Origin: Rossellomorea aquimaris
GTDB lineage: Bacteria; Bacillota; Bacilli; Bacillales; Fictibacillaceae
Reading direction: 5' to 3'
Assembly: GCA_020524245.1 (NCBI GenBank)
Contig: JAIVLN010000002.1
Location: 372,001 to 436,000 of the forward strand
Length of the DNA: 64,000 nt
Positions within the stretch are counted from its first letter, which is position 1; each line of letters begins with the position of its first letter. Both the position numbers and the translations under genes were made by a program. Below are positions 9,928 to 19,077 of the stretch, in pieces. Under the pieces are notes generated by a model. The model did no database searches. It saw nothing but the letters and a program-made list of their open reading frames with translations, and was not told the DNA's origin.

Positions 9928-10095
9928 TTTTGAGAGCTTTGCGAGGAGAATTTTGAGAGATTGTGCTTCAAGTGAGGTCCGTTTTAGAAAAAGAGTGCTT
10001 CGTTTTGGAAAAACTGTGCATCGTTTAAGAATAATCGTGATCAGTTTTAGAAAAACCGAGCTCCATCTTAGAAAAACCCCATCCTGTTTTAGAAT
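9928..10095. repeat. 21-bp phased repeat array C (6 strict units plus 2 loose)
   Basis: TTTTAGAAAAAC-type cores start at 9982, 10003, 10024, 10045, 10066 and 10087, exactly 21 bases apart. Two looser TTTTGAGAG copies lie at 9928 and 9951. The linkers vary. The plus frame could encode heptads such as FRKTELH, similar to arrays A and B. Confidence 0.78.
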
Positions 10096-10161
10096 TCAGT
10101 AAAATCGACCTACACAATCTCCTATAAGGAAGAGGATGACATCTCGTCATCCTCCACATTT

Positions 10162-11340
10162 TCAAAAGGCTTTTTTCGGTTTCAACAGTAAGCCGACATA
10201 AATCAAAACGAGCAGTAGGAGTAGCACTAAGAAGCCGTTTTCAAACCCGATGTGCTCGATGGCGTAACCGAATGCCGGAAACCCGACCATGATCACGAAG
10301 CTTTCCACCAGACTAATCAACGAGAAGAAGGTGGACCGTACATCGCTGCTCAACATGTTTTGGATGAAGTTCGAGAAGACCGGCTCGAATAGCGTAACCA
10401 ACTGCGCGAGCGCAAGGAACGATAATACGATTCCGAGGCGAGGTGACACGATGAACAATATGAAAAAGAGCAGATAAAAGACGTAGCCATACTTCACAAT
10501 CGAGAAAAACGCCCACTTTTGCTCCAAACGGTATGCGAGCTTCGCCATGACTACACCTAACAATCCATCCACTGTAAAAATGACGCCGATCACAAACGAG
10601 GAATAACCGAGTCGCGTAAAGTATTCCTGACCGTAAAATGTCAAGATGACGAGCACAGTGCTGACGGCGATGAACAAAACAATCGGGACACGGACGAGCG
10701 GGTTTTGCTTCCACACGGTGATCCCGCTCACAAACTGGTCCCGCCACGTTTGCAGGACACCTTTCCGTTCCACCACCCTCATTTCCCGCTCAGGTTCGTG
10801 GAGCAGTAACACTGGAATCAAGGCAAGCACCTGCATGACGATCATCCCACCATATACCCACTCCCAACTGACTTCTGCCATCAATCCTCCAGCGAGTTTC
10901 GCAAAACTGAGGGACAACAAGGCAAGTGCGGTCATGTTGCCGAACACTTTCGTGTAATCCTTTTCCCGGTTCACTTCCCTCAACGTATCGTAGGCGAGCG
11001 CTTGTTGCGCGCCGGAATGGAACGTTAACCCGACACCAAGCGACACGAACGCCAGACCGAAAAGGGTCAACGAATCACTGATTAGCATGAATCCTGCATA
11101 GCCGATGCTCAACACGCTCCCTATGAAGATGCTGATTTTTCGCCCATAAAGGTCTGCAATCATACCGGTCGGAAGTTCGAACAAGACGATGCTTAAGTGC
11201 AGGATTGCCTCAATGATGCCAATTTCACCGAGCGACAAGCCTGAATCACTCAAGTAGATGACCCAGAGCGCGCGATCAAAAAAGAGCTGACCGAAGAAAA
11301 TGTATAAATAAATCATATTGATATTGCGATTACGAAACAT
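10162..11340 (-). CDS. MFS transporter
   Basis: A 392-residue protein with about twelve hydrophobic segments. The loop between helices 2 and 3 has the MFS motif-A-like stretch GMIADLYGRKISIFIG. The IYLSDSGLSLGEIGIIEA N-terminal pattern is seen in predicted drug or metabolite exporters of this branch. Substrate unknown. The start ATG 11340 has TAGGAGG seven bases upstream. A terminator-like hairpin (11359-11391) ends only a few bases before that ribosome binding site, so expression may be attenuated. It follows the siderophore operon on the same strand but is separated from it by two terminators. Confidence 0.8.
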   Translation of the reverse strand: MFRNRNINMIYLYIFFGQLFFDRALWVIYLSDSGLSLGEIGIIEAILHLSIVLFELPTGMIADLYGRKISIFIGSVLSIGYAGFMLISDSLTLFGLAFVSLGVGLTFHSGAQQALAYDTLREVNREKDYTKVFGNMTALALLSLSFAKLAGGLMAEVSWEWVYGGMIVMQVLALIPVLLLHEPEREMRVVERKGVLQTWRDQFVSGITVWKQNPLVRVPIVLFIAVSTVLVILTFYGQEYFTRLGYSSFVIGVIFTVDGLLGVVMAKLAYRLEQKWAFFSIVKYGYVFYLLFFILFIVSPRLGIVLSFLALAQLVTLFEPVFSNFIQNMLSSDVRSTFFSLISLVESFVIMVGFPAFGYAIEHIGFENGFLVLLLLLVLIYVGLLLKPKKAF

Positions 11341-11358
11341 AAAAAATCCTCCTAAACA

Positions 11359-11391
11359 CAAAAAAACACAGGCAAATAAGCTTTACCTGTG
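11359..11391 (-). terminator. Terminator-like hairpin in the MFS leader
   Basis: On the minus strand CACAGGTAAA and TTTGCCTGTG pair around GCTTA and are followed by seven T residues. The T-run stops about five bases before the MFS Shine-Dalgarno sequence. This placement is typical of an attenuator controlling the next gene. Confidence 0.75.
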
Positions 11392-11410
11392 GTTGGATGC
11401 TCCTGTTTTT

Positions 11411-11448
11411 TTAAAAAATGAAAAGAGAAAAGGCAGTCCCTTTTCTCT
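11411..11448 (-). terminator. Terminator after the 37-residue small ORF
   Basis: Minus-strand arms AGAGAAAAGG and CCTTTTCTCT (10-bp stem, loop GACTG) followed by TTTCATTTTTT. It probably ends the transcript carrying the siderophore genes or the small ORF. Confidence 0.75.
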
Positions 11449-11497
11449 TCCGAATAAAATCCGATGAAAGGTAACTTATTCAATGTTGATGAAACGG

Positions 11498-11611
11498 TTA
11501 TGGAATTTGCCTAAAAAAGGACATACTTGTCCCGTTGAAGCGCAAAATCCCAAAAATGGTACTCATGAAAGCGATAAATCGTTTCATACAGTCCATTCCC
11601 ATTTCAAACAT
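11498..11611 (-). CDS. 37-residue small protein or leader peptide
   Basis: A short frame with a strong translation start: AAGGAGGGTGACACA stands directly before ATG 11611. The peptide begins MFEMGMDCMKRFIAF, is rich in Met and Phe, and ends FFRQIP. It lies 59 bases downstream of the PLP decarboxylase and upstream of two terminators and an MFS gene. No family is recognised. It may be a small membrane-associated protein belonging to the siderophore operon, or a leader peptide whose translation affects the attenuator before the MFS gene. The start signal is clear; the function is not. Confidence 0.6.
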   Translation of the reverse strand: MFEMGMDCMKRFIAFMSTIFGILRFNGTSMSFFRQIP

Positions 11612-11670
11612 TGTGTCACCCTCCTTCTCCATTCAAGTTAATTCCATCGTAATCGAGTCAGCGTTCCTTT

Positions 11671-12882
11671 TCAATCTTTTTTGATAAAAACGTGTTCCGG
11701 ATGTGGATGGCTCAAGAAATCATGATGGGAAATCGTCCATCCGTATGCTCCGGCAAAACGGAAGATCATCACATCACCTGCACGAAGCTCCTTGACGTGC
11801 TCTTTCCGGACAAGAACGTCATTAGGCGTACAAAGTTCACCAGCCACTGTTACAACATCATCCATAATCCCCGGTCGTTCGAACGGGTACCTCCAATCGT
11901 CAACAGGATAAACTTCAAATGGATGACTGATTTTCCAGGCCGCCGGTAGACGTAAATGGTGCGACCCGCCCCGTAAAACCGCAAAGTGCTCTCCATGATT
12001 CGTTTTCACATCCAAAACTTCCGCCAAATAATATCCGCATTCTGCCGTCATGTATCGTCCAATCTCCAAGAACAGTGTGAGATTTTCTTTTTCATAATAG
12101 TGGTGGAAACGATGTAAACCTTCTGCAAGTACCGACCAGTCAAATGGCTGTTCAGGGTCCCAGTAATTGATTCCGATTCCGCCACCAACGTTGATGATCG
12201 GAGCATCCAACGCAAATTCATCACGCCAGTATAAGGACTTCTCAATGCACAACTGGATGAATTTTAAGTGTGCTTCTGCATCCAGGTTATTGGACATCGC
12301 ATGGAAGTGGAAGCCTTTGATGTCGATGTGTTTGCTTACGAGCGCTCTTGTAATTAATGTCGGTATATCTCGCTCATCTACACCGAATTGAGTCGGTACA
12401 CCACTCATCCGGATGTGGCTTTCGGAAACATTCGTGCTCAGGTTCACCCGGATCAATACAGGGATACGGACATCCATTTGTTCTGCGATATACGCCATCC
12501 GGTTCAATTCATGAAAGCTCTCTACATTCATGTACTCTACGTTCGCCTGAAGCGCCGCACGGATTTCCTGATCTTTTTTCCCAGGTCCGCCGAATAGCAT
12601 AGGTTTTTCAGTCAAGGTTCCGAGTTTCGTCATCTCGCCTTGCGAAGCGACCTCAAATCCGTCGATAATTGGCTCCAACGTTTCGAGTATCGGCCGTTCC
12701 GGATTGGCTTTGACAGCATAATATAGCCGGCAAAACGCTGGTAAGCTTTGCTTGATTGTTTCGGCGTGCTCCTTCAGTCGATCCAGGTCATAGACATACG
12801 CACAAATCGGCTCTTCGCTTCCTCGTATGTGCATTTTATTTTCCAAATATCGTTGTACAGCATTCTTTTCTATCGTCAGCAT
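11671..12882 (-). CDS. Type III PLP-dependent decarboxylase of siderophore pathway (SbnH/LysA-like)
   Basis: A 403-residue enzyme with the alanine-racemase-like barrel of diaminopimelate and ornithine decarboxylases. The PLP lysine is in YAVKAN (Lys58). Further motifs are KGFHFHAMS, the glycine-rich phosphate site INVGGGIGINY, LEIGRYMTAECG, and GELCTPNDVLV with the active-site Cys. In staphyloferrin B synthesis an enzyme of this fold (SbnH) decarboxylates a citryl-amino acid intermediate. Here it sits in an operon with two NIS synthetases and an exporter, so a similar role is likely. The start ATG 12882 has GGAGGAAG upstream. Substrate unknown; simple diaminopimelate decarboxylation is less likely in this context. 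Confidence 0.8.
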   Translation of the reverse strand: MLTIEKNAVQRYLENKMHIRGSEEPICAYVYDLDRLKEHAETIKQSLPAFCRLYYAVKANPERPILETLEPIIDGFEVASQGEMTKLGTLTEKPMLFGGPGKKDQEIRAALQANVEYMNVESFHELNRMAYIAEQMDVRIPVLIRVNLSTNVSESHIRMSGVPTQFGVDERDIPTLITRALVSKHIDIKGFHFHAMSNNLDAEAHLKFIQLCIEKSLYWRDEFALDAPIINVGGGIGINYWDPEQPFDWSVLAEGLHRFHHYYEKENLTLFLEIGRYMTAECGYYLAEVLDVKTNHGEHFAVLRGGSHHLRLPAAWKISHPFEVYPVDDWRYPFERPGIMDDVVTVAGELCTPNDVLVRKEHVKELRAGDVMIFRFAGAYGWTISHHDFLSHPHPEHVFIKKD

Positions 12883-12898
12883 GTTTTCTTCCTCCAAA

Positions 12899-14134
12899 TT
12901 AAGTGTTCCATAGATCCGGTCGTTTCCAAACGATGAGAAGGGTTACAACGAAACATCCAAACCCCATGAACAATCCAGCGGTCATCGCTCCGAATTGTGC
13001 TGCAATGACGCCGATCAAGAGTGCGCCTAATGGAATGTAAGCCCGGTCCATCAAGGCGATGCTCAACACTCTTCCACGTAATGCATCTGCCACTTGCATC
13101 TGAATCGTGATCCGGCTCGTCGTCCGGTACATTTGACTCGTAAAACCGACTACCAACATGAGTACGATCGATAAAAAGTAGTTTGCGGTGAACAGGATGA
13201 AGCAACCGAGAAACAACCCGAAGCCGAGTGCGGAGAAAATGAGGATCTTCCCCTGATGTCTCGGTGATTTTACCGATAGGACCAATGTTGCGATGATTGC
13301 TCCGACAGATGATGCAGAGAGCAGCAGACCAAATCCATCCGGTCCCATGCCCATCAGCTCTTCGACGAACAACGGGAGCATCGTCGTATAAGGGAACCCG
13401 AAGACCATCGGTGCAACTGCCATCAACAATATCGATACGATCAAGTGGTTTTCTTTTATATACTGGAACGTTTCTTTCAAATCTGACTTATTCGATTTGA
13501 CCGAGCGTTCAATCGGATCTCGTCTTTCTTCTTTCACACGAATTCCATTCAACGATGCCATGATGACTAGTGTCCCAAATCCGATCATGACAAAGAGTAT
13601 TGGCGCATCCATCTTCAATAACATCCAACCTGCTAGTGCTGGTCCAACCATGCGCGCGACATTGATGACCATCGTTTGTAATGAGATGGCATTGGAAAGT
13701 TGATTAGAATCTACGAGATCAGACAAGAACGCGTTCCGGACAGGCACTTCGACCGTCATGAAGAGCGACCTCGCAAACACCACCACATACAGCCACACGA
13801 TGGATAGATCGGCATAGACCAAGTACGCGAGCAAGAGCGTACTTGCAAAAATTCCGGCGTAGCTGAACATGAGCACTTTTTTCCGACTGTAGCGATCGGC
13901 AAGTACGCCTGCCTGCAGCCCGAACAATAAAATCGGCAGCAGACGGCACGCATTCAAGACGCCAAGTGCAACGGGCGATTGCGTCCATTGATAGACGAGC
14001 CAGTTCAACAAGGTCAGGTCCATCCAATCGGTCGTACGAACGACGAAACTTCCGAAAAGAAAATGGCGGAACGATTGGACTCTCAATGCAAATGAACGAT
14101 TGGCTTGAATGATTCCAGGCAGTTTCTCAATCAT
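12899..14134 (-). CDS. MFS exporter, probable siderophore secretion
   Basis: A 411-residue protein with about twelve membrane segments. It resembles EntS-type exporters, with VLADRYSRKKVLM in the loop between helices 2 and 3. Its start (ATG 14134) overlaps the stop of the upstream NIS synthetase by eight bases, indicating translational coupling. The decarboxylase follows after a gap of 16 bases. Export of the finished siderophore is inferred from operon position; staphyloferrin loci have the same arrangement of synthetases and an MFS exporter. Confidence 0.82.
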   Translation of the reverse strand: MIEKLPGIIQANRSFALRVQSFRHFLFGSFVVRTTDWMDLTLLNWLVYQWTQSPVALGVLNACRLLPILLFGLQAGVLADRYSRKKVLMFSYAGIFASTLLLAYLVYADLSIVWLYVVVFARSLFMTVEVPVRNAFLSDLVDSNQLSNAISLQTMVINVARMVGPALAGWMLLKMDAPILFVMIGFGTLVIMASLNGIRVKEERRDPIERSVKSNKSDLKETFQYIKENHLIVSILLMAVAPMVFGFPYTTMLPLFVEELMGMGPDGFGLLLSASSVGAIIATLVLSVKSPRHQGKILIFSALGFGLFLGCFILFTANYFLSIVLMLVVGFTSQMYRTTSRITIQMQVADALRGRVLSIALMDRAYIPLGALLIGVIAAQFGAMTAGLFMGFGCFVVTLLIVWKRPDLWNT

Positions 14135-16157
14135 CGAACTGATCCGCACAATGGAGCGGATTAGCTACCTCACTATAGCTATAGCCTTTTCCGTTCGTCA
14201 GTCGCATTGTCGTCAACGACTTATGTTTGACGATCGGCTGGTAAAGGAACGCTTCATCCAGTGCAATATTTTCAGAGAGCCCTTTTTCAGCAGTTAAAGA
14301 ACGGAGTGTCGTTGCGCATACTTTTTTCACTCGTTTCCAAAACTCCTCCTCACGAATGCCGGAGTATTGGACGAGCATACGAATGATTTCGCCGAGATGG
14401 TTCTGGAATACCGTGTAATAAAGTTTGTTGTGCATTTCCGAAATGTCTTCGGTCACGGAAATGGATCCAGGCGTGAAAGCAATATCCATCCCTTGACGAT
14501 TCATACGTTCTCTGTAAATTCGAGAACCTCCCCAATCTCTGAAAAAGAAGCGGACCAATCGACCGTTTTTGAAAACAGGGATGCTATTCTGCAAGTGTCC
14601 TTCGAGCGCGATGCCGTACTTCACCATCAAAGTCAGATAACCCGGGATGACGGTCGTGATGTAATCTTCAAAAAACGGGAAAGCTGCCCGGTTTTTCGTC
14701 AGATTGTTCTCTTCTGCATACTGGCTGATGAGTTCAGAAAGGATTGTTTTCCCGGTGATCGGTGACGATGCATATAAAGCAGGCCCCGCAATGGCAAGTT
14801 CTCCGTCCCGAAGTCGATCTTCAATGCTTTCTCGCATGAGCATCGTCAAATTCCGGCTTTTCAACTCCTCTTCTGATTTAAAAGCCGCTCCTGCCACTTC
14901 ATTGAGCGGAATGAAGTTTGAGAGATGCTCCTCTTTTTCCATAACAGAAGTCATCATTTCTGTAAAAAGGGTCGAGTTCAGTGCCGTCTGAGTGGAGATG
15001 GATCGGACCGTCGAAGTCATCTGGCTGTTGACCGCAAGCTTCAACGCCGGTTTCGTCCGTTCTTTCGGATATACGGTACGGAACGAAGAAGTCGCTTCGG
15101 CTTTTAACTTGACGTTTTCAAGCATAACGATCTTCCCGGCTTCCAACTCCTCTCCGTAGATCGTTGGAATCGCATTCGCATATTGCCATTCATGAACAGG
15201 GATGACGTCGAATTGTTCAGGATCGTATCCGCGCTCTGTTAATTCATTGAGGCACTGCTCCAATTCTTCCGGATAAAAATCGTCTAACAACCGCTTTGTC
15301 TCGCCTGTTGTCGATACGATCCATTCGCGATCGACAGCCAGAAACCGGACGTCGAAAGCTTGATGGAATTCCGGTGAATAACGGAACACATCGTTCTCCG
15401 ATAGACCGATTTTCGTCTTCGCACCTGGATGAAGATGATGCCCCTCCAACACTAGCTGCTCAAAGAACAGACTCGGTGAAAAGGACGGATCGGTCTCTCT
15501 TTTTTTCACGAGAAAATCGATTGTGCCCTCCGCTTCCATCTTACGAGCTTCTTCCTGGACTTCATCTTTCCACACTTCATCAAACATGTACGCAAGCGTC
15601 AGGTTGGCAGTCCCATTATCCAATTCAGAAATAAACGCATTGAGATTGTCCGGTTTCTTCTCCTCACTTTCATAAATCACTTTCAGCAAATCGGATGCAA
15701 CAGAAATCGTCGTCATCTCCTCCTCGCTGATGTGGAGGATGTCATCGGTCGTTTCGATCCGGTGATACGCGAACTCATTCCTGATCGGAAATACGAGGAC
15801 GGAATGTTTAAGTTGAGCGATTTTATACGTCATTCCTTCCAGGAACGGATAGCGCTCGATTTTTTTATAAAAGTGGTCAGGTAACTCCTGCTCGCCATTT
15901 ATTGTGATCACGAGTGCAGTACCGATCTTTCTCAGATTGATCGCTTGTGAATATAAACTGTTGATATCTTCCCGGAGGATTGCAGAGGCTAATTTATGTA
16001 GGATGCCTTTCCTCCCTCTCTCCAGATTTCCGAAATAATGGGCCACATACGCGGGTTTCTGTTTCATGACGTACCGGACACAATTGACTTCCTCTTCTAA
16101 CATGAATTCCTTGCTTGTCTTTTGTACGGCTGGCTTCTGAATCAATTGAATCGTCAT
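14127..16157 (-). CDS. NIS siderophore synthetase (IucA/IucC family), copy 1
   Basis: A 676-residue NRPS-independent siderophore synthetase, which condenses a carboxylic acid such as citrate with an amine or alcohol using ATP. Visible family motifs are GHHLHPGAKTKIGL (about residue 238), IPVHEWQYANAIP (about 325), SSFRTVYP, KLAVNSQMTSTVRS (about 380) and, in the C-terminal FhuF-like part, HLQNSIPVFKNGR with FRDWGG. It overlaps the upstream synthetase gene by four bases (ATGA). It is somewhat longer than typical members. The subtype (A, B or C) cannot be assigned by eye. Confidence 0.88.
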   Translation of the reverse strand: MTIQLIQKPAVQKTSKEFMLEEEVNCVRYVMKQKPAYVAHYFGNLERGRKGILHKLASAILREDINSLYSQAINLRKIGTALVITINGEQELPDHFYKKIERYPFLEGMTYKIAQLKHSVLVFPIRNEFAYHRIETTDDILHISEEEMTTISVASDLLKVIYESEEKKPDNLNAFISELDNGTANLTLAYMFDEVWKDEVQEEARKMEAEGTIDFLVKKRETDPSFSPSLFFEQLVLEGHHLHPGAKTKIGLSENDVFRYSPEFHQAFDVRFLAVDREWIVSTTGETKRLLDDFYPEELEQCLNELTERGYDPEQFDVIPVHEWQYANAIPTIYGEELEAGKIVMLENVKLKAEATSSFRTVYPKERTKPALKLAVNSQMTSTVRSISTQTALNSTLFTEMMTSVMEKEEHLSNFIPLNEVAGAAFKSEEELKSRNLTMLMRESIEDRLRDGELAIAGPALYASSPITGKTILSELISQYAEENNLTKNRAAFPFFEDYITTVIPGYLTLMVKYGIALEGHLQNSIPVFKNGRLVRFFFRDWGGSRIYRERMNRQGMDIAFTPGSISVTEDISEMHNKLYYTVFQNHLGEIIRMLVQYSGIREEEFWKRVKKVCATTLRSLTAEKGLSENIALDEAFLYQPIVKHKSLTTMRLTNGKGYSYSEVANPLHCADQFDD

Positions 16158-18100
16158 TTTGGGAACACCTCATTTTTTATAAATAAAGGATTGGCAACGT
16201 CAACGTATGCATTTTCTGTGAATTTGTCTGTCAGTCTCATCTGGACAAGTGCTTTCATGCTTGATTTGTCCGCTAAAATGTATGCTTCATCTCGGAGGTT
16301 GTCCGCTGGAATTGAAGCATCCCTTTTGAGTGCAGCAAATACTTCTTTTACGACTTTCCGGACTGGGTTCCATAACAAGTGCTCATCAATCTCAAAGTTC
16401 CTTGCTAACGGAACGATGATTTCTCCTAAATGGTTATGGATGATCGCATGGAAGAAGATGTCGAGCAGCTCTTCACGTTTCGATGTCTTCAAATTCGTGC
16501 TGTTGTCCAAGTCTTTTAAAGCCATGTAATTATTCAGGCGTGATTCCATAATTCGGATTCCACCGTTATCTCGTACGATGACCCGTTCTGGTCGCCCTTT
16601 CCGGAATACGGCAACACAGTTCTGCATATGGACTTCCATACTGATTCCGTACTTCGTCATGAGCGCAATGACACCAGGCAAAAGTACATTCACATACTGT
16701 TCCATGTAGTCCACTGCCGCTTCTGAAAGAGGAAGGTCCTCCCGTTTCGCATGTTGGCGAATAAGCTCTTCCATCACGAGTTGGCCGGATACCGGAGACT
16801 CCGCAATCAATGCAGCAGCCGGTAAAGCAACTTCCCCTTCGGATAAGGTTTTTTCAGGATTTTCTCGTAAAATGGAAGCCACATTCTTCTGCAAGAAATG
16901 CCTCTCCTCTGCATCAATGGGTGTTTTAGGTTCAAAGTGAATGCCCGCATCTTCACGCATGAAGCTTAACGTGTTTGCGATTAACGGATCTTCTGTCCGG
17001 ATTTTCTGTAGTACGGATGTAATTTTCGGCCCGTTGTAAGTGGATGCTGCGGATACTGTCCGCACTGCACTCGTCATCTGGACGTTCATTGCCGTTTTGA
17101 TGTGGTGGTTCAGCTTACTCTTTAACGGAGCTAGCGATCGGAACGAAACGAGCGCTGCCGTCTCAATCGACACTTGATCAAGCGTTAAGATCACATCGTT
17201 TTGGATTTCCTCTTGATAATATCCGTGAACTGTATTTTCCAGCTGCCAAGGATGCACCGGTATCAGTTCATAATCCTCTTTGTTCAGTTGCTTTTTCGTA
17301 AGTACGTTGTCGAAGGCTTGCTCCACTTCCGGATATTCTTCGAGTAAAATTTGAGTCACGGATTTTTCGATGTGAGTCAAACGACAAAACTCTTTATGGA
17401 CAGCGACCGGAATGACGTTCGGGCGACCTTCCCATTCAGGTGCATATTTCGTGATATCTTCAGGCGATAATCCTAAACGAGTTCGGGAACACGGATGAAT
17501 GGTATGTCCCTGGATGACCCATTGTTCAAAGAAATTAAGCGGACTGAAGTGTGGATCTTCTTCTGCCTTTTTCAACACATAGTCGAACGAATCTGTGGCT
17601 TCTAGGATTTGTGCATCGGTATTGTCTTGCTGTTTCCGGTGTTCCGCAATCGTAAGTGCAAGCGCGAAATTGTATGTGCTGTTTGTGATTTCCTTACAAA
17701 ACTGTTCCATGTTATCAAATGTGAGTGTGTTCCCATTCACAATCATCAACCTCAACAACTGATCAGGACTCGTAAGTTTACTCTTATTCCCTTTTCGATC
17801 GGTATAGGTAATGTTACCTACGATATCGATCTGACCAAGGGTATACTTTTTCTCAATTGGAACTTCGATTTGTTCCTCTTCACTTAATCGGATGACCGCA
17901 GCGTGTTCTGTCCAACTGGATTCAATGATTTTTTCCCGTAAAATTGCTTGAATGAGCTGACGGAGTACCATCTTTTCTGCGGTCTTGATGCTTTCTCGGT
18001 ATCGTTCTACAAGATGTGGGTATTCTTTATGCAGGTGTTGTTCAATTGCTCTATCATAGTTGTCTGCATCTAGTTGATTGTTCAGCATTGTCGCTTCCAA
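16154..18100 (-). CDS. NIS siderophore synthetase (IucA/IucC family), copy 2
   Basis: A 648-residue paralogue of the next gene and the first gene of the operon. Motifs in order: GHTIHPCSRTRLGLS, LIPVHPWQLENTV, MNVQMTSAVRTVS, and in the FhuF-like part MEVHMQNCVAVFRKGRP with VRDNGG. The start is taken as TTG 18100, seven bases after GGGAGGG; an ATG four codons further in is possible. Two NIS synthetases, one decarboxylase and one MFS exporter, with no hydroxylase, point to a citrate-based carboxylate siderophore. The promoter upstream carries two Fur boxes, so expression should rise when iron is low. Confidence 0.88.
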   Translation of the reverse strand: MEATMLNNQLDADNYDRAIEQHLHKEYPHLVERYRESIKTAEKMVLRQLIQAILREKIIESSWTEHAAVIRLSEEEQIEVPIEKKYTLGQIDIVGNITYTDRKGNKSKLTSPDQLLRLMIVNGNTLTFDNMEQFCKEITNSTYNFALALTIAEHRKQQDNTDAQILEATDSFDYVLKKAEEDPHFSPLNFFEQWVIQGHTIHPCSRTRLGLSPEDITKYAPEWEGRPNVIPVAVHKEFCRLTHIEKSVTQILLEEYPEVEQAFDNVLTKKQLNKEDYELIPVHPWQLENTVHGYYQEEIQNDVILTLDQVSIETAALVSFRSLAPLKSKLNHHIKTAMNVQMTSAVRTVSAASTYNGPKITSVLQKIRTEDPLIANTLSFMREDAGIHFEPKTPIDAEERHFLQKNVASILRENPEKTLSEGEVALPAAALIAESPVSGQLVMEELIRQHAKREDLPLSEAAVDYMEQYVNVLLPGVIALMTKYGISMEVHMQNCVAVFRKGRPERVIVRDNGGIRIMESRLNNYMALKDLDNSTNLKTSKREELLDIFFHAIIHNHLGEIIVPLARNFEIDEHLLWNPVRKVVKEVFAALKRDASIPADNLRDEAYILADKSSMKALVQMRLTDKFTENAYVDVANPLFIKNEVFPK

Positions 18101-18142
18101 TCACAATCCCTCCCAGGCTATATTGAGTGTTATATGTTTTAA

Positions 18143-18157
18143 TGAAAATGATTATCA
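18143..18157 (-). promoter_or_regulatory. Fur box 1 of the siderophore operon
   Basis: Plus-strand TGAAAATGATTATCA matches the 7-1-7 Fur consensus TGATAATNATTATCA with one mismatch. It lies downstream of the predicted -10. Confidence 0.85.
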
Positions 18158-18179
18158 ATTACGCAATACTCATATTAAT

Positions 18180-18201
18180 TGATATTGATTCTCATTGTCA
18201 A
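18180..18201 (-). promoter_or_regulatory. Siderophore promoter with Fur box 2
   Basis: On the minus strand a TTGACA -35 (18196-18201) is followed after 17-18 bases by TTAATA/TAATAT. Plus-strand TGATATTGATTCTCA at 18180-18194 is a second Fur-type box lying in the spacer. Together they predict iron-dependent repression. Confidence 0.75.
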
Positions 18202-18306
18202 TTGTGTTTTGGAAATTCCCTTCCTTCGGTTCATTTATTGCTCAATACATTCCTATAATCTTGTATATAACGGTATGAATGCGGGACTTTTCACCTGTTT
18301 ACTCAT

Positions 18307-18333
18307 AAAAAAAAAAGAGATCTATAGTAGATC
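18307..18333 (-). terminator. Terminator of the P-loop kinase gene
   Basis: On the minus strand the hairpin GGATCTACTATAGATCTC is followed by ten T residues, directly after the stop codon. Confidence 0.75.
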
Positions 18334-18351
18334 CCTCCCTTTGGGTAATTT

Positions 18352-18903
18352 TTACTTCGAATTTTTGACCCTTATTTTATCTTGTAATATTCGATTTTGG
18401 TTAACGAGTTCAAGAAACAAATCGATGTCTCGATCGTTCGACAACGAAATGATCTGTTTTTCCCCCTCATACTTTGCAAGCTTTTGAAGAATTCTGTTTC
18501 GCTGATCTCTCGGGAAATTCCAAACATAGCGCAAAAAATCCCTATCAAGTCTTTCAGTACACCCTACTCCCATATCCGGACGACTTTTCCGATGGTACAT
18601 GAACCTTCGTTTAATCACCCTATATAAGCACGTAATCCTCGTCCGATCGAGAAAAACAATTGTGTCGGCCGCTTCCAACCTAACTTCCATGGTCGAACCA
18701 TAATTCCCATCAATGATCCAACGATCCTTTTTAACAATTTCTTGTTGAATGTTACGGATTTCATCTCTAGTAGACTCTACCCAACCCGGCTTCCAATAGA
18801 GACGATCCAAATGATAGACTTCAATGCCTGTCAATTCCCCTAACTTTCTAGCAATGGTAGATTTGCCTGAGCCTGGACTGCCGATAACCACCATTTTATC
18901 CAT
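18352..18903 (-). CDS. Adenylate-kinase-like P-loop protein (topology modulation protein family)
   Basis: A 183-residue P-loop NTPase with Walker A GSPGSGKST at residues 8-16. It has YHLDRLYWKPGW at about 31-42 and WIIDGNYGSTMEVRLEAAD at about 62-80, features typical of the FlaR-like DNA topology modulation proteins. These proteins look like nucleotide kinases but most have no demonstrated substrate. No membrane segments are present. GGGGG precedes the start ATG by about eight bases. It stands alone with its own terminator and has no evident link to its neighbours. Confidence 0.75.
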   Translation of the reverse strand: MDKMVVIGSPGSGKSTIARKLGELTGIEVYHLDRLYWKPGWVESTRDEIRNIQQEIVKKDRWIIDGNYGSTMEVRLEAADTIVFLDRTRITCLYRVIKRRFMYHRKSRPDMGVGCTERLDRDFLRYVWNFPRDQRNRILQKLAKYEGEKQIISLSNDRDIDLFLELVNQNRILQDKIRVKNSK

Positions 18904-19077
18904 AGGTAGAGCCCCCTTTTGATATATGGATTCTCAAACTTATCGAAAAGCAGAAAAACCATTTTCATATAAACAAATGCCGTTACAACTTTCCAGTTAT
19001 TAACATTAAATATAGGACAAGCAATTGATTCCTGCTTCATTTCAATTGCTTAAGTCTGGTTATAGGAGGTGTTGAAT

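Noticed and set aside
9890-10102. Plus-strand frame over array C
   Set aside because: Repeats with a period divisible by three give an open frame by chance; no ribosome binding site.
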